DNA of 8,104 nucleotides from Roseitalea sp964606055. Its GTDB lineage: Bacteria > Pseudomonadota > Alphaproteobacteria > Rhizobiales > Rhizobiaceae. The DNA lies in assembly GCA_964606055.1 (NCBI GenBank), contig CAZSFA010000129.1, forward strand, positions 1-8,104, written 5' to 3'. The notes under the pieces are model-generated. The model was given only the letters and a program-made list of their open reading frames with translations, searched no databases and had not been told where the DNA came from. Positions 1-6,059 of the stretch are shown here, in pieces (the first letter of the stretch is position 1; each line of letters opens with the position of its first letter). The translations under genes were made by a program, and so were the position numbers.

Positions 1-753
1 CACGGGTTTGTCGAGCTTGTCGTAGATAACGCGCCGCATTGCCGCGGTGACGGGACCGGGCGCGATCCGGCCGGCAAACGCGAACAGTCTGGCGGCCGTG
101 CCTGGCACGATCGTGGCGCGTCGCCTGCGCGCGCCATCGATGATCAACCGCGCGGCGATGTCGGGCGGCATGCGTTTTTGTGCGTCAGCGCCTGCGGGCG
201 CGTGGCGGGCCGCATGGTCGGTGCGCAGCGGGCCGGGAAAGGCGACGCTGACCGACACGCCCAGCGCGCTGCGGAACGGTTTGCGGATCGATCGGGCGTA
301 GACGGCGATCGCATCCTTGCTGGCGGCGTAGGCTGCCGCGCCCGGATAGCCGGTGAAATGGCTCAACGACGAGATGAAGACGACATGCCCCCCGCGCGAC
401 AGCGCGCCCGCGCCGGCCAGCGCCGCGCACAGCACCATGGGCGCCTCGGCGTTGACGGCGAGCAGACGCCGATATGCGTCGGGTTCGATCGCCTCGAACG
501 GGCCGGTGGCCGAAATGCCGGCGTTCAGAACCAGCCAGTCGAACGGGCCGGCCCCGGAAAGGCGCGCCGCCAGCGCATCGACCGCGCGCGCGTCAGCCAG
601 ATCGCAGGTCCAATGCTCAAACGCGGCGCCCTCGCCCGGATGATCGCGATCGACGCCGATCACCGCGTGGCCGGCCCCGGCCAGGCGGTCGGCCATCGCA
701 CGCCCCAGACCGGCGCTTGCTCCGGTGATGATTGCCTTGCCGGGCGCGCTCAC
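1..753 (-). CDS. SDR family oxidoreductase, 3' end outside window
   Basis: NAD(P)-dependent short-chain dehydrogenase/reductase of the classical type, presumably cytosolic; the substrate cannot be told. The first 251 codons are visible and stay open to the left edge. Rossmann nucleotide-binding motif TGASAGLG lies at residues 10-17, an acidic residue (D35) ends the second strand, NAG is at 77-79, and the catalytic set is N101, S129, Y142, K146 (YAASK). PGPLRTD at 173-179 is the usual segment after the active site. D35 suggests preference for NAD(H), which is inference. The start is GTG at 753: it overlaps the TGA stop of the preceding SDR as GTGA, and GGAG lies 9 bases upstream (763-766). The next ATG falls beyond the Rossmann motif and would destroy it. 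It is the last visible gene of the HAD-ribF-SDR-SDR unit and almost surely translationally coupled. The missing 3' end should be short, since classical SDRs are about 250 residues, though this one may carry a C-terminal extension. Confidence 0.9.
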   Translation of the reverse strand, partial: MSAPGKAIITGASAGLGRAMADRLAGAGHAVIGVDRDHPGEGAAFEHWTCDLADARAVDALAARLSGAGPFDWLVLNAGISATGPFEAIEPDAYRRLLAVNAEAPMVLCAALAGAGALSRGGHVVFISSLSHFTGYPGAAAYAASKDAIAVYARSIRKPFRSALGVSVSVAFPGPLRTDHAARHAPAGADAQKRMPPDIAARLIIDGARRRRATIVPGTAARLFAFAGRIAPGPVTAAMRRVIYDKLDKPV

Positions 754-1463
754 AGCCGGCCGCTCCACACGGCGCCGCCGGTGAGATAGCGGCCATGCGA
801 GACGGTCACCGGCGAACGGCGGCCGGCGATCGCGCCTTCCATCATCGCGGCGACCGCGGCGGCGGGCAGGAAGACCGCGCGCAGCCGCCCCGGATCGTAG
901 CCGGCCTTGTCGTGCATGTCGGTGCGTGTCGGGCCCGGATGCACCACCTGCACGGCGATCCGGTCCTGCCATTCGGACCGCAGCGCCCGCGCCAGCCCGT
1001 GCAGACCGGCCTTGGATGCCGCATAGGCCGGGATCAGCGCCGATCCCTTGTGGGCGACCGAGCCGACAAATGTCAGCGTGCCGCCCGCCTTTGCCAGCCA
1101 TGGATGGAGCACGCGCGCCAAAAAGACAGACGCGGACAGGTTGACCGCGAGCGTCCGGCGGATCTGGTCGGCGGTTTCAAGCCCGTCTTCGGCCGCATGA
1201 CCGACGCCGGCATTGAGGATCGCATTGTCGAGCCGCACCCAGCCACGGCGCAGAACCGCATCGGCGATGGCCTGCGTCGCATCGGCGGGCGCATCGAGAG
1301 GGGCGCGGACATAGGCAACACCGTCGGGCAGGACGGCGCGCGCGTCATCATCGTCGCGCCGGCCGGCGACGAGCACATCATGACGCCCGGCGAGCCGTTG
1401 AACGAGCGCCAGCCCGATGCCGCTGGTGCCGCCGGTGATCAGGATCGTCCGGCGCCCGCCCAT
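750..1463 (-). CDS. SDR family NAD(P)-dependent oxidoreductase, complete
   Basis: Complete classical short-chain dehydrogenase/reductase of 237 residues, on the short side for the family (about 250). TGGTSGIG at residues 10-17 is the dinucleotide-binding loop. The second strand ends in GRR (34-36), a basic pattern usually linked to NADP(H); that preference is inference. NAG is at 84-86. The active site is complete: N108, S135, Y147, K151 (YAASK), followed by PGPTRTDM at 176-183. The ATG at 1463 lies one base after the ribF stop, and a weak GGGG sequence precedes it inside the ribF end, so translation is probably coupled to ribF. Its own TGA stop overlaps the GTG start of the next SDR. It shares fold and motifs with that neighbour but differs through most of its length, so the pair does not look like a recent duplication. 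Real substrate unknown; by position it may be an accessory reductase unrelated to flavin synthesis. Confidence 0.92.
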   Translation of the reverse strand: MGGRRTILITGGTSGIGLALVQRLAGRHDVLVAGRRDDDDARAVLPDGVAYVRAPLDAPADATQAIADAVLRRGWVRLDNAILNAGVGHAAEDGLETADQIRRTLAVNLSASVFLARVLHPWLAKAGGTLTFVGSVAHKGSALIPAYAASKAGLHGLARALRSEWQDRIAVQVVHPGPTRTDMHDKAGYDPGRLRAVFLPAAAVAAMMEGAIAGRRSPVTVSHGRYLTGGAVWSGRL

Positions 1464-1464
1464 T

Positions 1465-2451
1465 CTAGCGCCCCGCGCCGAAGGTCAGGATGGTGTCGAG
1501 ATCGGAAAGCGGCGCCAGGTCGGCCAGCGCCTTGCGCGCCTGCGCTTCGTCGTCTTTCATCTGAACGATCAGCGCGTCGAGGGTGTCGAACTTCTCCTCG
1601 CCGCGCAGATAGGCGCAGACGATCACGGTGGCGTGCTCGCCGTAGAGATCGCCGTCGAAATCGAACAGGTGCGTTTCAAGCAGCGCCGCACCATCTTCCG
1701 TGACGGTCGGCCGACGGCCGAAGCTGGCAACGCCGTCATGGATCGTGCCATCGGCCCGCACGAAGCGAACCGCATAGATGCCATGGGCAAGCGGGCAATC
1801 GTCGGGCGTTGCCATGTTGGCAGTCGGATAGCCCAGGGTGCGACCCAGTTGCTGACCCTTGATGACGTGCCCGGCGATTCGGTAGCGATAGCCCAGAAGC
1901 GCGTTGGCCTCGGCGATCCCGGTCGCGGCCAGGTGGTCGCGGATGCGGCTCGAGGAGACGACCTCGGCGCCGTCGTCGCGCAGCGCGTCGACCAGCACCA
2001 CGTCGAAACCGCGCGAGCGGCCGGACTGCATCAGGAAAGCCGGCCCGCCCTGACGGTTCTTGCCGAAATGGAAGTCAAAACCGGTGACCACATGGCGGGC
2101 GCCAAGGCCCTCCACCAGCACCTGGTCGACGAATGCGTCGGCGGTGAGCGCGGCAAAGTCGAGCGTGAACGGGATTTCGATGACCGCGTCGAACCCGCAA
2201 GCCGACAACAGCACGGCCTTCATCGCGGCGGGCGTGATCCGCGCCGGTGCGGCATGGGGAGCGAAGACGGCACGCGGATGCGGCTCGAACGTCAGGACCA
2301 GCGCGGGCATGTCGTCGCGGCGGGCGACCGCGCCGGCGGCCTGCAGCACGGCCTGATGCCCCAAATGCACGCCGTCGAAGTTGCCGATCGCAACGCTTCC
2401 GCCGCGCAATGCGGCCGGCAGATCGGCAATCCGGTCTATCCGCAGCGCCAT
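1465..2451 (-). CDS. ribF: bifunctional riboflavin kinase/FAD synthetase
   Basis: Converts riboflavin to FMN with ATP, then adenylylates FMN to FAD, in the cytosol. The protein is 328 residues, normal for the fused bacterial enzyme. The N-terminal FAD synthetase (nucleotidyltransferase) half shows GNFDGVHLGH at 23-32, TFEPHP at 54-59, GFDFHFGKNRQG at 124-135 and SSSRIR at 166-171. The C-terminal flavokinase half shows GRTLGYPTAN at 203-212 and the probable catalytic glutamate E259 in LETHLFDF. All key motifs are intact, so both activities are expected. The ATG at 2451 lies 12 bases after the HAD gene stop and is preceded by GGGG. HAD hydrolase next to ribF is a recurring arrangement in alphaproteobacteria (from memory of the family, not searched here). 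No FMN riboswitch is visible upstream; expression seems to depend on the HAD gene promoter. Confidence 0.97.
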   Translation of the reverse strand: MALRIDRIADLPAALRGGSVAIGNFDGVHLGHQAVLQAAGAVARRDDMPALVLTFEPHPRAVFAPHAAPARITPAAMKAVLLSACGFDAVIEIPFTLDFAALTADAFVDQVLVEGLGARHVVTGFDFHFGKNRQGGPAFLMQSGRSRGFDVVLVDALRDDGAEVVSSSRIRDHLAATGIAEANALLGYRYRIAGHVIKGQQLGRTLGYPTANMATPDDCPLAHGIYAVRFVRADGTIHDGVASFGRRPTVTEDGAALLETHLFDFDGDLYGEHATVIVCAYLRGEEKFDTLDALIVQMKDDEAQARKALADLAPLSDLDTILTFGAGR

Positions 2452-2463
2452 CGCCGACCCCGG

Positions 2464-3318
2464 TCAGGCCAGCTTGGCCATGGTCGCGACGGGCGCCGCG
2501 CCGAAATCGGTCAGAAACGCTTCGAGCCGGTCGGGATCGGGCGCGCCCGGCGTGCCGTACTCACGGGCGTGAATGCCGTCGGAGACGAACAGCAGCGCCA
2601 GTTCGCTGTCCATGGCGCCCTTGACGTCGGTGGTGATCCCGTCGCCGATGGCGAGCACGCGGGCGCGGTCAACCGGCCCGCCGCGCGCCTTTTCGGCCAG
2701 GCGCAGCGCCAGATCATAGATCGGCCGATGCGGTTTGCCGGCGATCAAGGTCCGGCCGCCCAACTGGCCGTAGGCGCGAGCCAGCGCCCCGGCGCAATAG
2801 ACCAGCTTGTCGCCGCGTTCGACGACGATGTCGGGATTGGCGCAGATCATCGGCAGATCGCGGGCGCGAAGACGGGCCAGCAGCTCCGCATAGGTCTCGG
2901 GCGATTCGGTCTCGTCATCGAACAGGCCCGTGCAGACCACCGCCGAGGCCTCGAACTCCTCGACCAGTTCGACATCGAGGCCGTCAAACAGCGACAGGTC
3001 GCGCTCGGTTCCCATGTGGAACACACGGCGCGGGCCTTCGGCGATCAACGCACGCGTGACGTCGCCGGATGTGGCAACGTCGTCGAACGCGGCGTCGGGC
3101 ACGCCAAGGCTGGCCAACTGGTCGCGCACGTGCGGATGGGGGCGCGGCGCGTTGGTGACGAGGACGACGGCGCGGCCGGCGGCGCGGGCGCGGCGCAGGG
3201 CGGTGTGCGCTTCGGGCCATGCGATCACGCCGTTGTGCACGACACCCCAAACGTCGCACAGCACCACATCATAGCCGTCAATCAACGCATCAAGCGTCTC
3301 GGCAACCGGTATCGCCAC
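2464..3318 (-). CDS. HAD superfamily class IIA hydrolase (TIGR01459-like)
   Basis: Cytosolic HAD-fold protein of 284 residues, similar to the alphaproteobacterial class IIA group TIGR01459 (relatives of NagD and 4-nitrophenylphosphatase). Motif I is DVWGVVHNG (D22 nucleophile), motif II is VTNAPRP (T55, N56), the class IIA cap lies between, with CANPD at 159-163, then motif III K195 in GKPHRP and motif IV GDGITTD at 225-231 (D226, D231). The second aspartate of the usual DxD motif I is a tryptophan (W24). As I recall this is typical of the subgroup, and it leaves the general acid unclear. The physiological substrate is unknown; a role in trimming flavin or nucleotide phosphates is only suggested by the ribF neighbour. 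The start is GTG at 3318, chosen because AAGGGG lies 7 bases upstream. The nearby ATG at 3323 is out of frame. First gene of the minus-strand operon. Confidence 0.92.
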   Translation of the reverse strand: MAIPVAETLDALIDGYDVVLCDVWGVVHNGVIAWPEAHTALRRARAAGRAVVLVTNAPRPHPHVRDQLASLGVPDAAFDDVATSGDVTRALIAEGPRRVFHMGTERDLSLFDGLDVELVEEFEASAVVCTGLFDDETESPETYAELLARLRARDLPMICANPDIVVERGDKLVYCAGALARAYGQLGGRTLIAGKPHRPIYDLALRLAEKARGGPVDRARVLAIGDGITTDVKGAMDSELALLFVSDGIHAREYGTPGAPDPDRLEAFLTDFGAAPVATMAKLA

Positions 3319-3327
3319 CGCATTTCC

Positions 3328-3333
3328 CCTTGA
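3328..3333 (-). promoter_or_regulatory. ribosome binding site of the HAD gene
   Basis: On the minus strand the sequence reads AAGGGG, seven bases before GTG at 3318. It decides the GTG start over the out-of-frame ATG at 3323-3321. Confidence 0.7.
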
Positions 3334-3442
3334 AACCGGCCACGACGGGGCCGCGCGGGCGCATTAACGCAAGCGGCTCGCCGTGTCACGACCATTGCCG
3401 GACAAGCCGATGATCGCCGAGATGCCCACCAGGACGATGCAC

Positions 3443-3472
3443 TGTCCCATTTGGGATGGTTTCCGCTATAGA
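3443..3472 (+). promoter_or_regulatory. putative promoter of the EAL-like gene
   Basis: A good -10-like box TATAGA (3467-3472) is preceded at 18 bases by a weak -35-like TGTCCC (3443-3448). Transcription would begin near 3479 and give a leader of about 55 bases before the ATG at 3534. The dyad TCCCA-TT-TGGGA (3445-3456) sits in the spacer and could be a regulator site. Only the -10 is convincing. Confidence 0.4.
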
Positions 3473-3533
3473 GGGGCCGAAACAGGGCGCGGCCGCACCA
3501 GGGGCGGCGTCCGGCGAAACCGGGATCCGGGCC

Positions 3534-4670
3534 ATGCGTCTGCGACGGCTGTTGGGCATCGTCATCGTGATCGCATCGATCGCCGCCGTGGTGCTGTGGC
3601 AGCGCGCCGAGATCATGGCGTTCGGTGCGCAAAACCCGCTGGCGCTGCCCGCCGGGCTGGCGGCCGCCGCAATCGTGCTGATCGCGGCGGTGATGTATCT
3701 GGGCGCGGGACTGCGTCATCAGCGCATGCTGCTGCGCGAAGCGCGCCGCGTCGCCACGATGAACGCGTCCGTGCCCGCGCCCGCCTCCCCCGCCGCTCAA
3801 ACGCCGGCGAGCGAGCCGGCCACGGCGCCCCGGCAACCGGCGCTCCTGTCGCTGCTGGGCACGATCGAGGAGGTCGAGAGCCGGCGACGCGATGGTCAGA
3901 CGGCGGACACCGGCGCACCGGCGCAAACGCGGCTGACGCCGCAACTCTACTATCAGCCGGTCGTCGATCTGGGCGCGGCGACGGTCCATGGCTATGACGT
4001 GTTCCGCAAGGTGGCGATGCGCAACCTGTTGGCCGAACCGGGTTTCGTGCAGCGCTCGAGCGCCGCCAGTGTCGCCGAACGCGCGGCCTTTGAGTTTGCC
4101 ATGATCGACACCGCATTGGCCGCCGCCCGGCAGGTGTTCAGCGAGGCGGCGACCGAAGGCGGCATGCTTTACGTTCACGTCACCGATGCGCTGATGGACA
4201 ATGATCGCCTGTGGACCAAGCTGGCCCTTTTGATGCGCGCCCACCCGTCATTGAGCGCACAGATCACGCTTTGCGTTGCCGATACCGCGCTCGCCGAGCC
4301 ACCCGCCGCCCGCCTCGATGCCATCGACCAGATGCTCGATGCCGATGCCGGCCTTGGCATTGCCGGTCTCGACCTGCCGGCCGGCGCGTTGCCCGAATAT
4401 GTCTCGCGCGCGCTGCAGATCGCAATGTATGCGATGGACGACGTGCGCGAGGTCGAACCCGATCTGGCCGCGCGGCGCCTTGGTTGCCTCAACCGGCTGT
4501 CGGGACTGGGTGTTGCGGCCTGCGCGCGTGGGTTGGCTTCGGATGCCGATGTGGTCGATGCGGTCGAACAGGGCGCGCGGTTCGGGACCGGGCCGGTCTA
4601 TGCCGAGCCGATGCGGTTGCGCGACGAGCCGAAAACGGTCTCGGGCCGGGCCGATCCGCCGGCGGGCTGA
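3534..4670 (+). CDS. membrane protein with degenerate EAL domain
   Basis: Inner-membrane protein of 378 residues. Two hydrophobic segments (about 6-22 and 38-59) are followed by basic residues, an Ala/Pro-rich linker (about 78-103) and, from about 134 onward, a domain with the order of conserved blocks of EAL c-di-GMP phosphodiesterases. YYQPVVDL (139-146) matches the usual YQPIVDL start. The catalytic signatures are lost: the E-A-L position reads DVF (155-157), the DDFGTG loop reads LDLPAG (279-284), the AEGVE block reads ARGLA (331-335), and QGY reads TGP (352-354). Phosphodiesterase activity is therefore unlikely; c-di-GMP sensing or a scaffold role is possible. An upstream in-frame ATG at 3456 exists, but it lies before the TATAGA box and adds 26 residues ahead of the first membrane segment, so 3534 is preferred. 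Its ribosome binding site is weak. It converges with the downstream TadE-like gene with a 25-base gap; no terminator was seen there. Confidence 0.75.
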   Translation: MRLRRLLGIVIVIASIAAVVLWQRAEIMAFGAQNPLALPAGLAAAAIVLIAAVMYLGAGLRHQRMLLREARRVATMNASVPAPASPAAQTPASEPATAPRQPALLSLLGTIEEVESRRRDGQTADTGAPAQTRLTPQLYYQPVVDLGAATVHGYDVFRKVAMRNLLAEPGFVQRSSAASVAERAAFEFAMIDTALAAARQVFSEAATEGGMLYVHVTDALMDNDRLWTKLALLMRAHPSLSAQITLCVADTALAEPPAARLDAIDQMLDADAGLGIAGLDLPAGALPEYVSRALQIAMYAMDDVREVEPDLAARRLGCLNRLSGLGVAACARGLASDADVVDAVEQGARFGTGPVYAEPMRLRDEPKTVSGRADPPAG

Positions 4671-4695
4671 TGGGCGCCACCGGTCGACGGACACA

Positions 4696-5397
4696 TCACA
4701 TCGCCGTGCACTTGTTGTCGTAGGGATCGGCTCCCGTTGCGACCAGATCGATGGCGGGCACGAAGCGCAGCGGGAAATAGCGATCGATGTCGATGCGCTT
4801 GTGAACGCGGTTGTTTTCGGGGTCCAACTCGAAAATGCCCAGATAGTTCATGGCCGGGCGCACGATGATGTTGCCCTCGACCATGACAAAGCGCATGCCG
4901 TCGATCCGAAGCGAACTGGGGATGCTGCGCAGATTGCCGGCATTGGCGGTGCCGCCCTGTCGCCGGTATTCCCAAAGGACACGGCCGCGAATGGAGCCGT
5001 TCGGACGGGTCTCCGCCTCCATCATGCGCACGATGAATCGAAAGTCCGGCGCGCCGCTGAGGTTGAAGTTGTCGCCTTCGGAGCGTTGCCGCCGCGCCCA
5101 GTTCCCGTCGGCATAGGATTCGTAGACCAGTTGCGAAATCAGATCCATGCGATCGCAGGACAGCGAATGGCGCTGGGTCGAGACGATGTCGCCCAGCGAG
5201 TAGATGTTCTGAACGCTGCGATTGTACTGGGTGTAGACGGTGCCCGCGTCCCAGGTCAGAAACGCCATGGAGGCGAAGATCGGCAGGATGAATGCCATCT
5301 CGACGGCGATCGATGCGCGCGCGTCGCGGCCGAACCGATGCAGGCGTGCCCGCAGTCGTCCGGCACGATGGCGCAGTTTCCTTGCGACTTGGACCAT
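4696..5397 (-). CDS. TadE-like minor pilin/pilus assembly protein (second of pair)
   Basis: Single-pass membrane protein of 233 residues with a TadE/TadG-type N-terminus: a very basic stretch (6-27), then a hydrophobic helix (about 30-50) containing the conserved glutamate E33 in ASIAVEMAF. The large remainder should be periplasmic or pilus-exposed. If processed like a prepilin, cleavage would fall after A28, putting E33 at mature position 5; the usual glycine is absent. Two cysteines, C81 and C230 (four residues from the end), could form a disulfide. The ATG at 5397 overlaps the TGA stop of the preceding TadE-like gene by one base (TGATG), and GGAG lies 8 bases upstream (5406-5409), so the two are coupled. 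The reading frame is open further upstream, but that part is only the shadow of the neighbouring gene. Possible roles are a minor pilin or an initiator of Flp pili; it could also be an envelope protein unrelated to pili. Confidence 0.8.
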   Translation of the reverse strand: MVQVARKLRHRAGRLRARLHRFGRDARASIAVEMAFILPIFASMAFLTWDAGTVYTQYNRSVQNIYSLGDIVSTQRHSLSCDRMDLISQLVYESYADGNWARRQRSEGDNFNLSGAPDFRFIVRMMEAETRPNGSIRGRVLWEYRRQGGTANAGNLRSIPSSLRIDGMRFVMVEGNIIVRPAMNYLGIFELDPENNRVHKRIDIDRYFPLRFVPAIDLVATGADPYDNKCTAM

Positions 5398-5891
5398 CAG
5401 TAGGGCTCCGTCATGAAGGTCAGGCCGGTCTTCATGGTCTGCGCGCTCTCGCCGAAGACCATGCCGGTGAAGATGATGCTGGGCAGCGTGAAATCGACTT
5501 CGACGCGCATCAGCGATTCCGATGCGCCGGCCGACAGCGCGCCGGCATCTTCCGAGTTCCAGATGCTGGCGCCGCTCATGTCGAACTGCTCGACGCGCAC
5601 CGCGACCGAGTTGGAACAGTTGGGCAGCGATATGCGCTGGCACAGCGTGTTCTTGTACCAGGTCTCGACGTCGATATCCTCTTCATTGATGACGGTGAAC
5701 ACATGGCCGGTGCGCAGGTCGTAGACCGCCTGCTCGACGGCGCGCTGCGTCGCGTTGGTCATGTAGACGACATAGGAGATCTCGAAGATCGCGATCATCA
5801 GAAGAAAGAATGATGGCGCGAGCAGACCGAACTCGATCGCCGCCACGCCGTCGCGCTCCTTGATGAGAAATGACCTGAACTTGCCAAACAT
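5397..5891 (-). CDS. TadE-family minor pilin (pseudopilin)
   Basis: TadE-like protein of 164 residues, a normal size. The N-terminus is short and charged (KERDG), followed by a hydrophobic helix starting VAAIEFGLLAP. Glycine G15 with glutamate E20 places Glu at position 5 of the mature chain, the classic signature for processing by a Tad prepilin peptidase (TadV/CpaA type). The exported part contains C84 and C92, a likely disulfide. TadE proteins are minor components or assembly factors of Flp pili, and the peptidase would have to be encoded elsewhere. The start chosen is ATG at 5891, with GAGG 11 bases upstream. A TTG at 5918 is in frame but has AAGG only one base ahead, and starting there would lengthen the pre-sequence. 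First gene of the two-gene minus-strand unit, divergent from the TadG-like gene. Confidence 0.88.
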   Translation of the reverse strand: MFGKFRSFLIKERDGVAAIEFGLLAPSFFLLMIAIFEISYVVYMTNATQRAVEQAVYDLRTGHVFTVINEEDIDVETWYKNTLCQRISLPNCSNSVAVRVEQFDMSGASIWNSEDAGALSAGASESLMRVEVDFTLPSIIFTGMVFGESAQTMKTGLTFMTEPY

Positions 5892-5943
5892 GGGATTGCC
5901 CGCCTCAATCTGACGCAAGCCTTAACGCCGATCCCTTGATTTT

Positions 5944-5959
5944 CGGTTTGCAAGAACCG
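5944..5959. repeat. short inverted repeat CGGTT-N6-AACCG
   Basis: Perfect 5-base arms around TGCAAG in the divergent spacer. Either a regulator half-site pair or chance; no T-tract follows, so it is not a terminator. Confidence 0.35.
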
Positions 5960-5967
5960 CTCAAATT

Positions 5968-5982
5968 TTACCGACCGTTTAA
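5968..5982. promoter_or_regulatory. possible CtrA-like binding site
   Basis: TTAC-N7-TTAA differs by one base from the TTAA-N7-TTAA full site known for the alphaproteobacterial cell-cycle regulator CtrA, which controls pilus genes in Caulobacter. It lies 77 bases before the TadG-like ATG, about 18 bases upstream of a CATGAT box. A single match of this kind can be chance. Confidence 0.3.
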
Positions 5983-6045
5983 GCCAGCCTTTATCCGGCG
6001 CATGATAGGCGATCCCCAATGCGGCCGCGATCTTGCGCGTGCCGC

Positions 6046-6050
6046 GGAGG
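6046..6050 (+). promoter_or_regulatory. ribosome binding site of the TadG-like gene
   Basis: GGAGG, nine bases before ATG at 6060. It fixes that start over the upstream in-frame GTG at 6033. Confidence 0.8.
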
Positions 6051-6059
6051 GCGAGACCA

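Larger units (their letters stand above)
3319..3533. other. divergent spacer between HAD-ribF operon and EAL-like gene
   Basis: This 215-base stretch must hold the promoters of both divergent units. The right half contains a TATAGA box and a short dyad TCCCA-TT-TGGGA at 3445-3456. No convincing promoter for the minus-strand operon could be read; the minus-strand TTGTCC near 3408 lacks a clear -10 partner. A 28-codon minus-strand reading frame (3364-3450) lies inside it but has no ribosome binding site. No riboswitch, tRNA or repeat was recognised. Confidence 0.6.
5892..6059. other. divergent regulatory spacer between TadE-like and TadG-like genes
   Basis: AT-richer than its surroundings, 168 bases long, and must carry promoters both ways. 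Visible structure: a CGGTT-N6-AACCG inverted repeat at 5944-5959, a CtrA-like TTAC-N7-TTAA at 5968-5982, and a TTAACG at 5932-5937. A CATGAT (6001-6006) could act as -10 for the plus-strand gene. No clear minus-strand promoter was resolved. Confidence 0.55.

Noticed and set aside
732..1703. 323-codon plus-strand open frame over the first SDR
   Set aside because: Arg/Ala/Pro/Gly-rich shadow of the SDR and the ribF end; no motifs or ribosome binding site.
1417..3333. 638-codon open frame on the plus strand across ribF and the HAD gene
   Set aside because: It lies antisense to two genes with complete family motifs; its translation has no recognisable motif and the composition typical of shadow frames in GC-rich DNA.
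3319..3533. FMN riboswitch upstream of the HAD-ribF operon
   Set aside because: No conserved RFN-element blocks could be found on the minus strand, and the spacer seems too unstructured.
3456..3533. Earlier ATG start for the EAL-like protein
   Set aside because: It sits upstream of the TATAGA box and adds a 26-residue tail before a normal membrane start.
4276..5403. 375-codon plus-strand open frame spanning the EAL end and the TadE-like gene
   Set aside because: Crosses the convergent junction of two genes in the wrong frame; no domain seen.
4696..5643. Longer 315-residue version of the second TadE-like protein
   Set aside because: The extra N-terminal part is the out-of-frame shadow of the neighbouring TadE gene; ATG at 5397 has GGAG and the one-base TGATG overlap.
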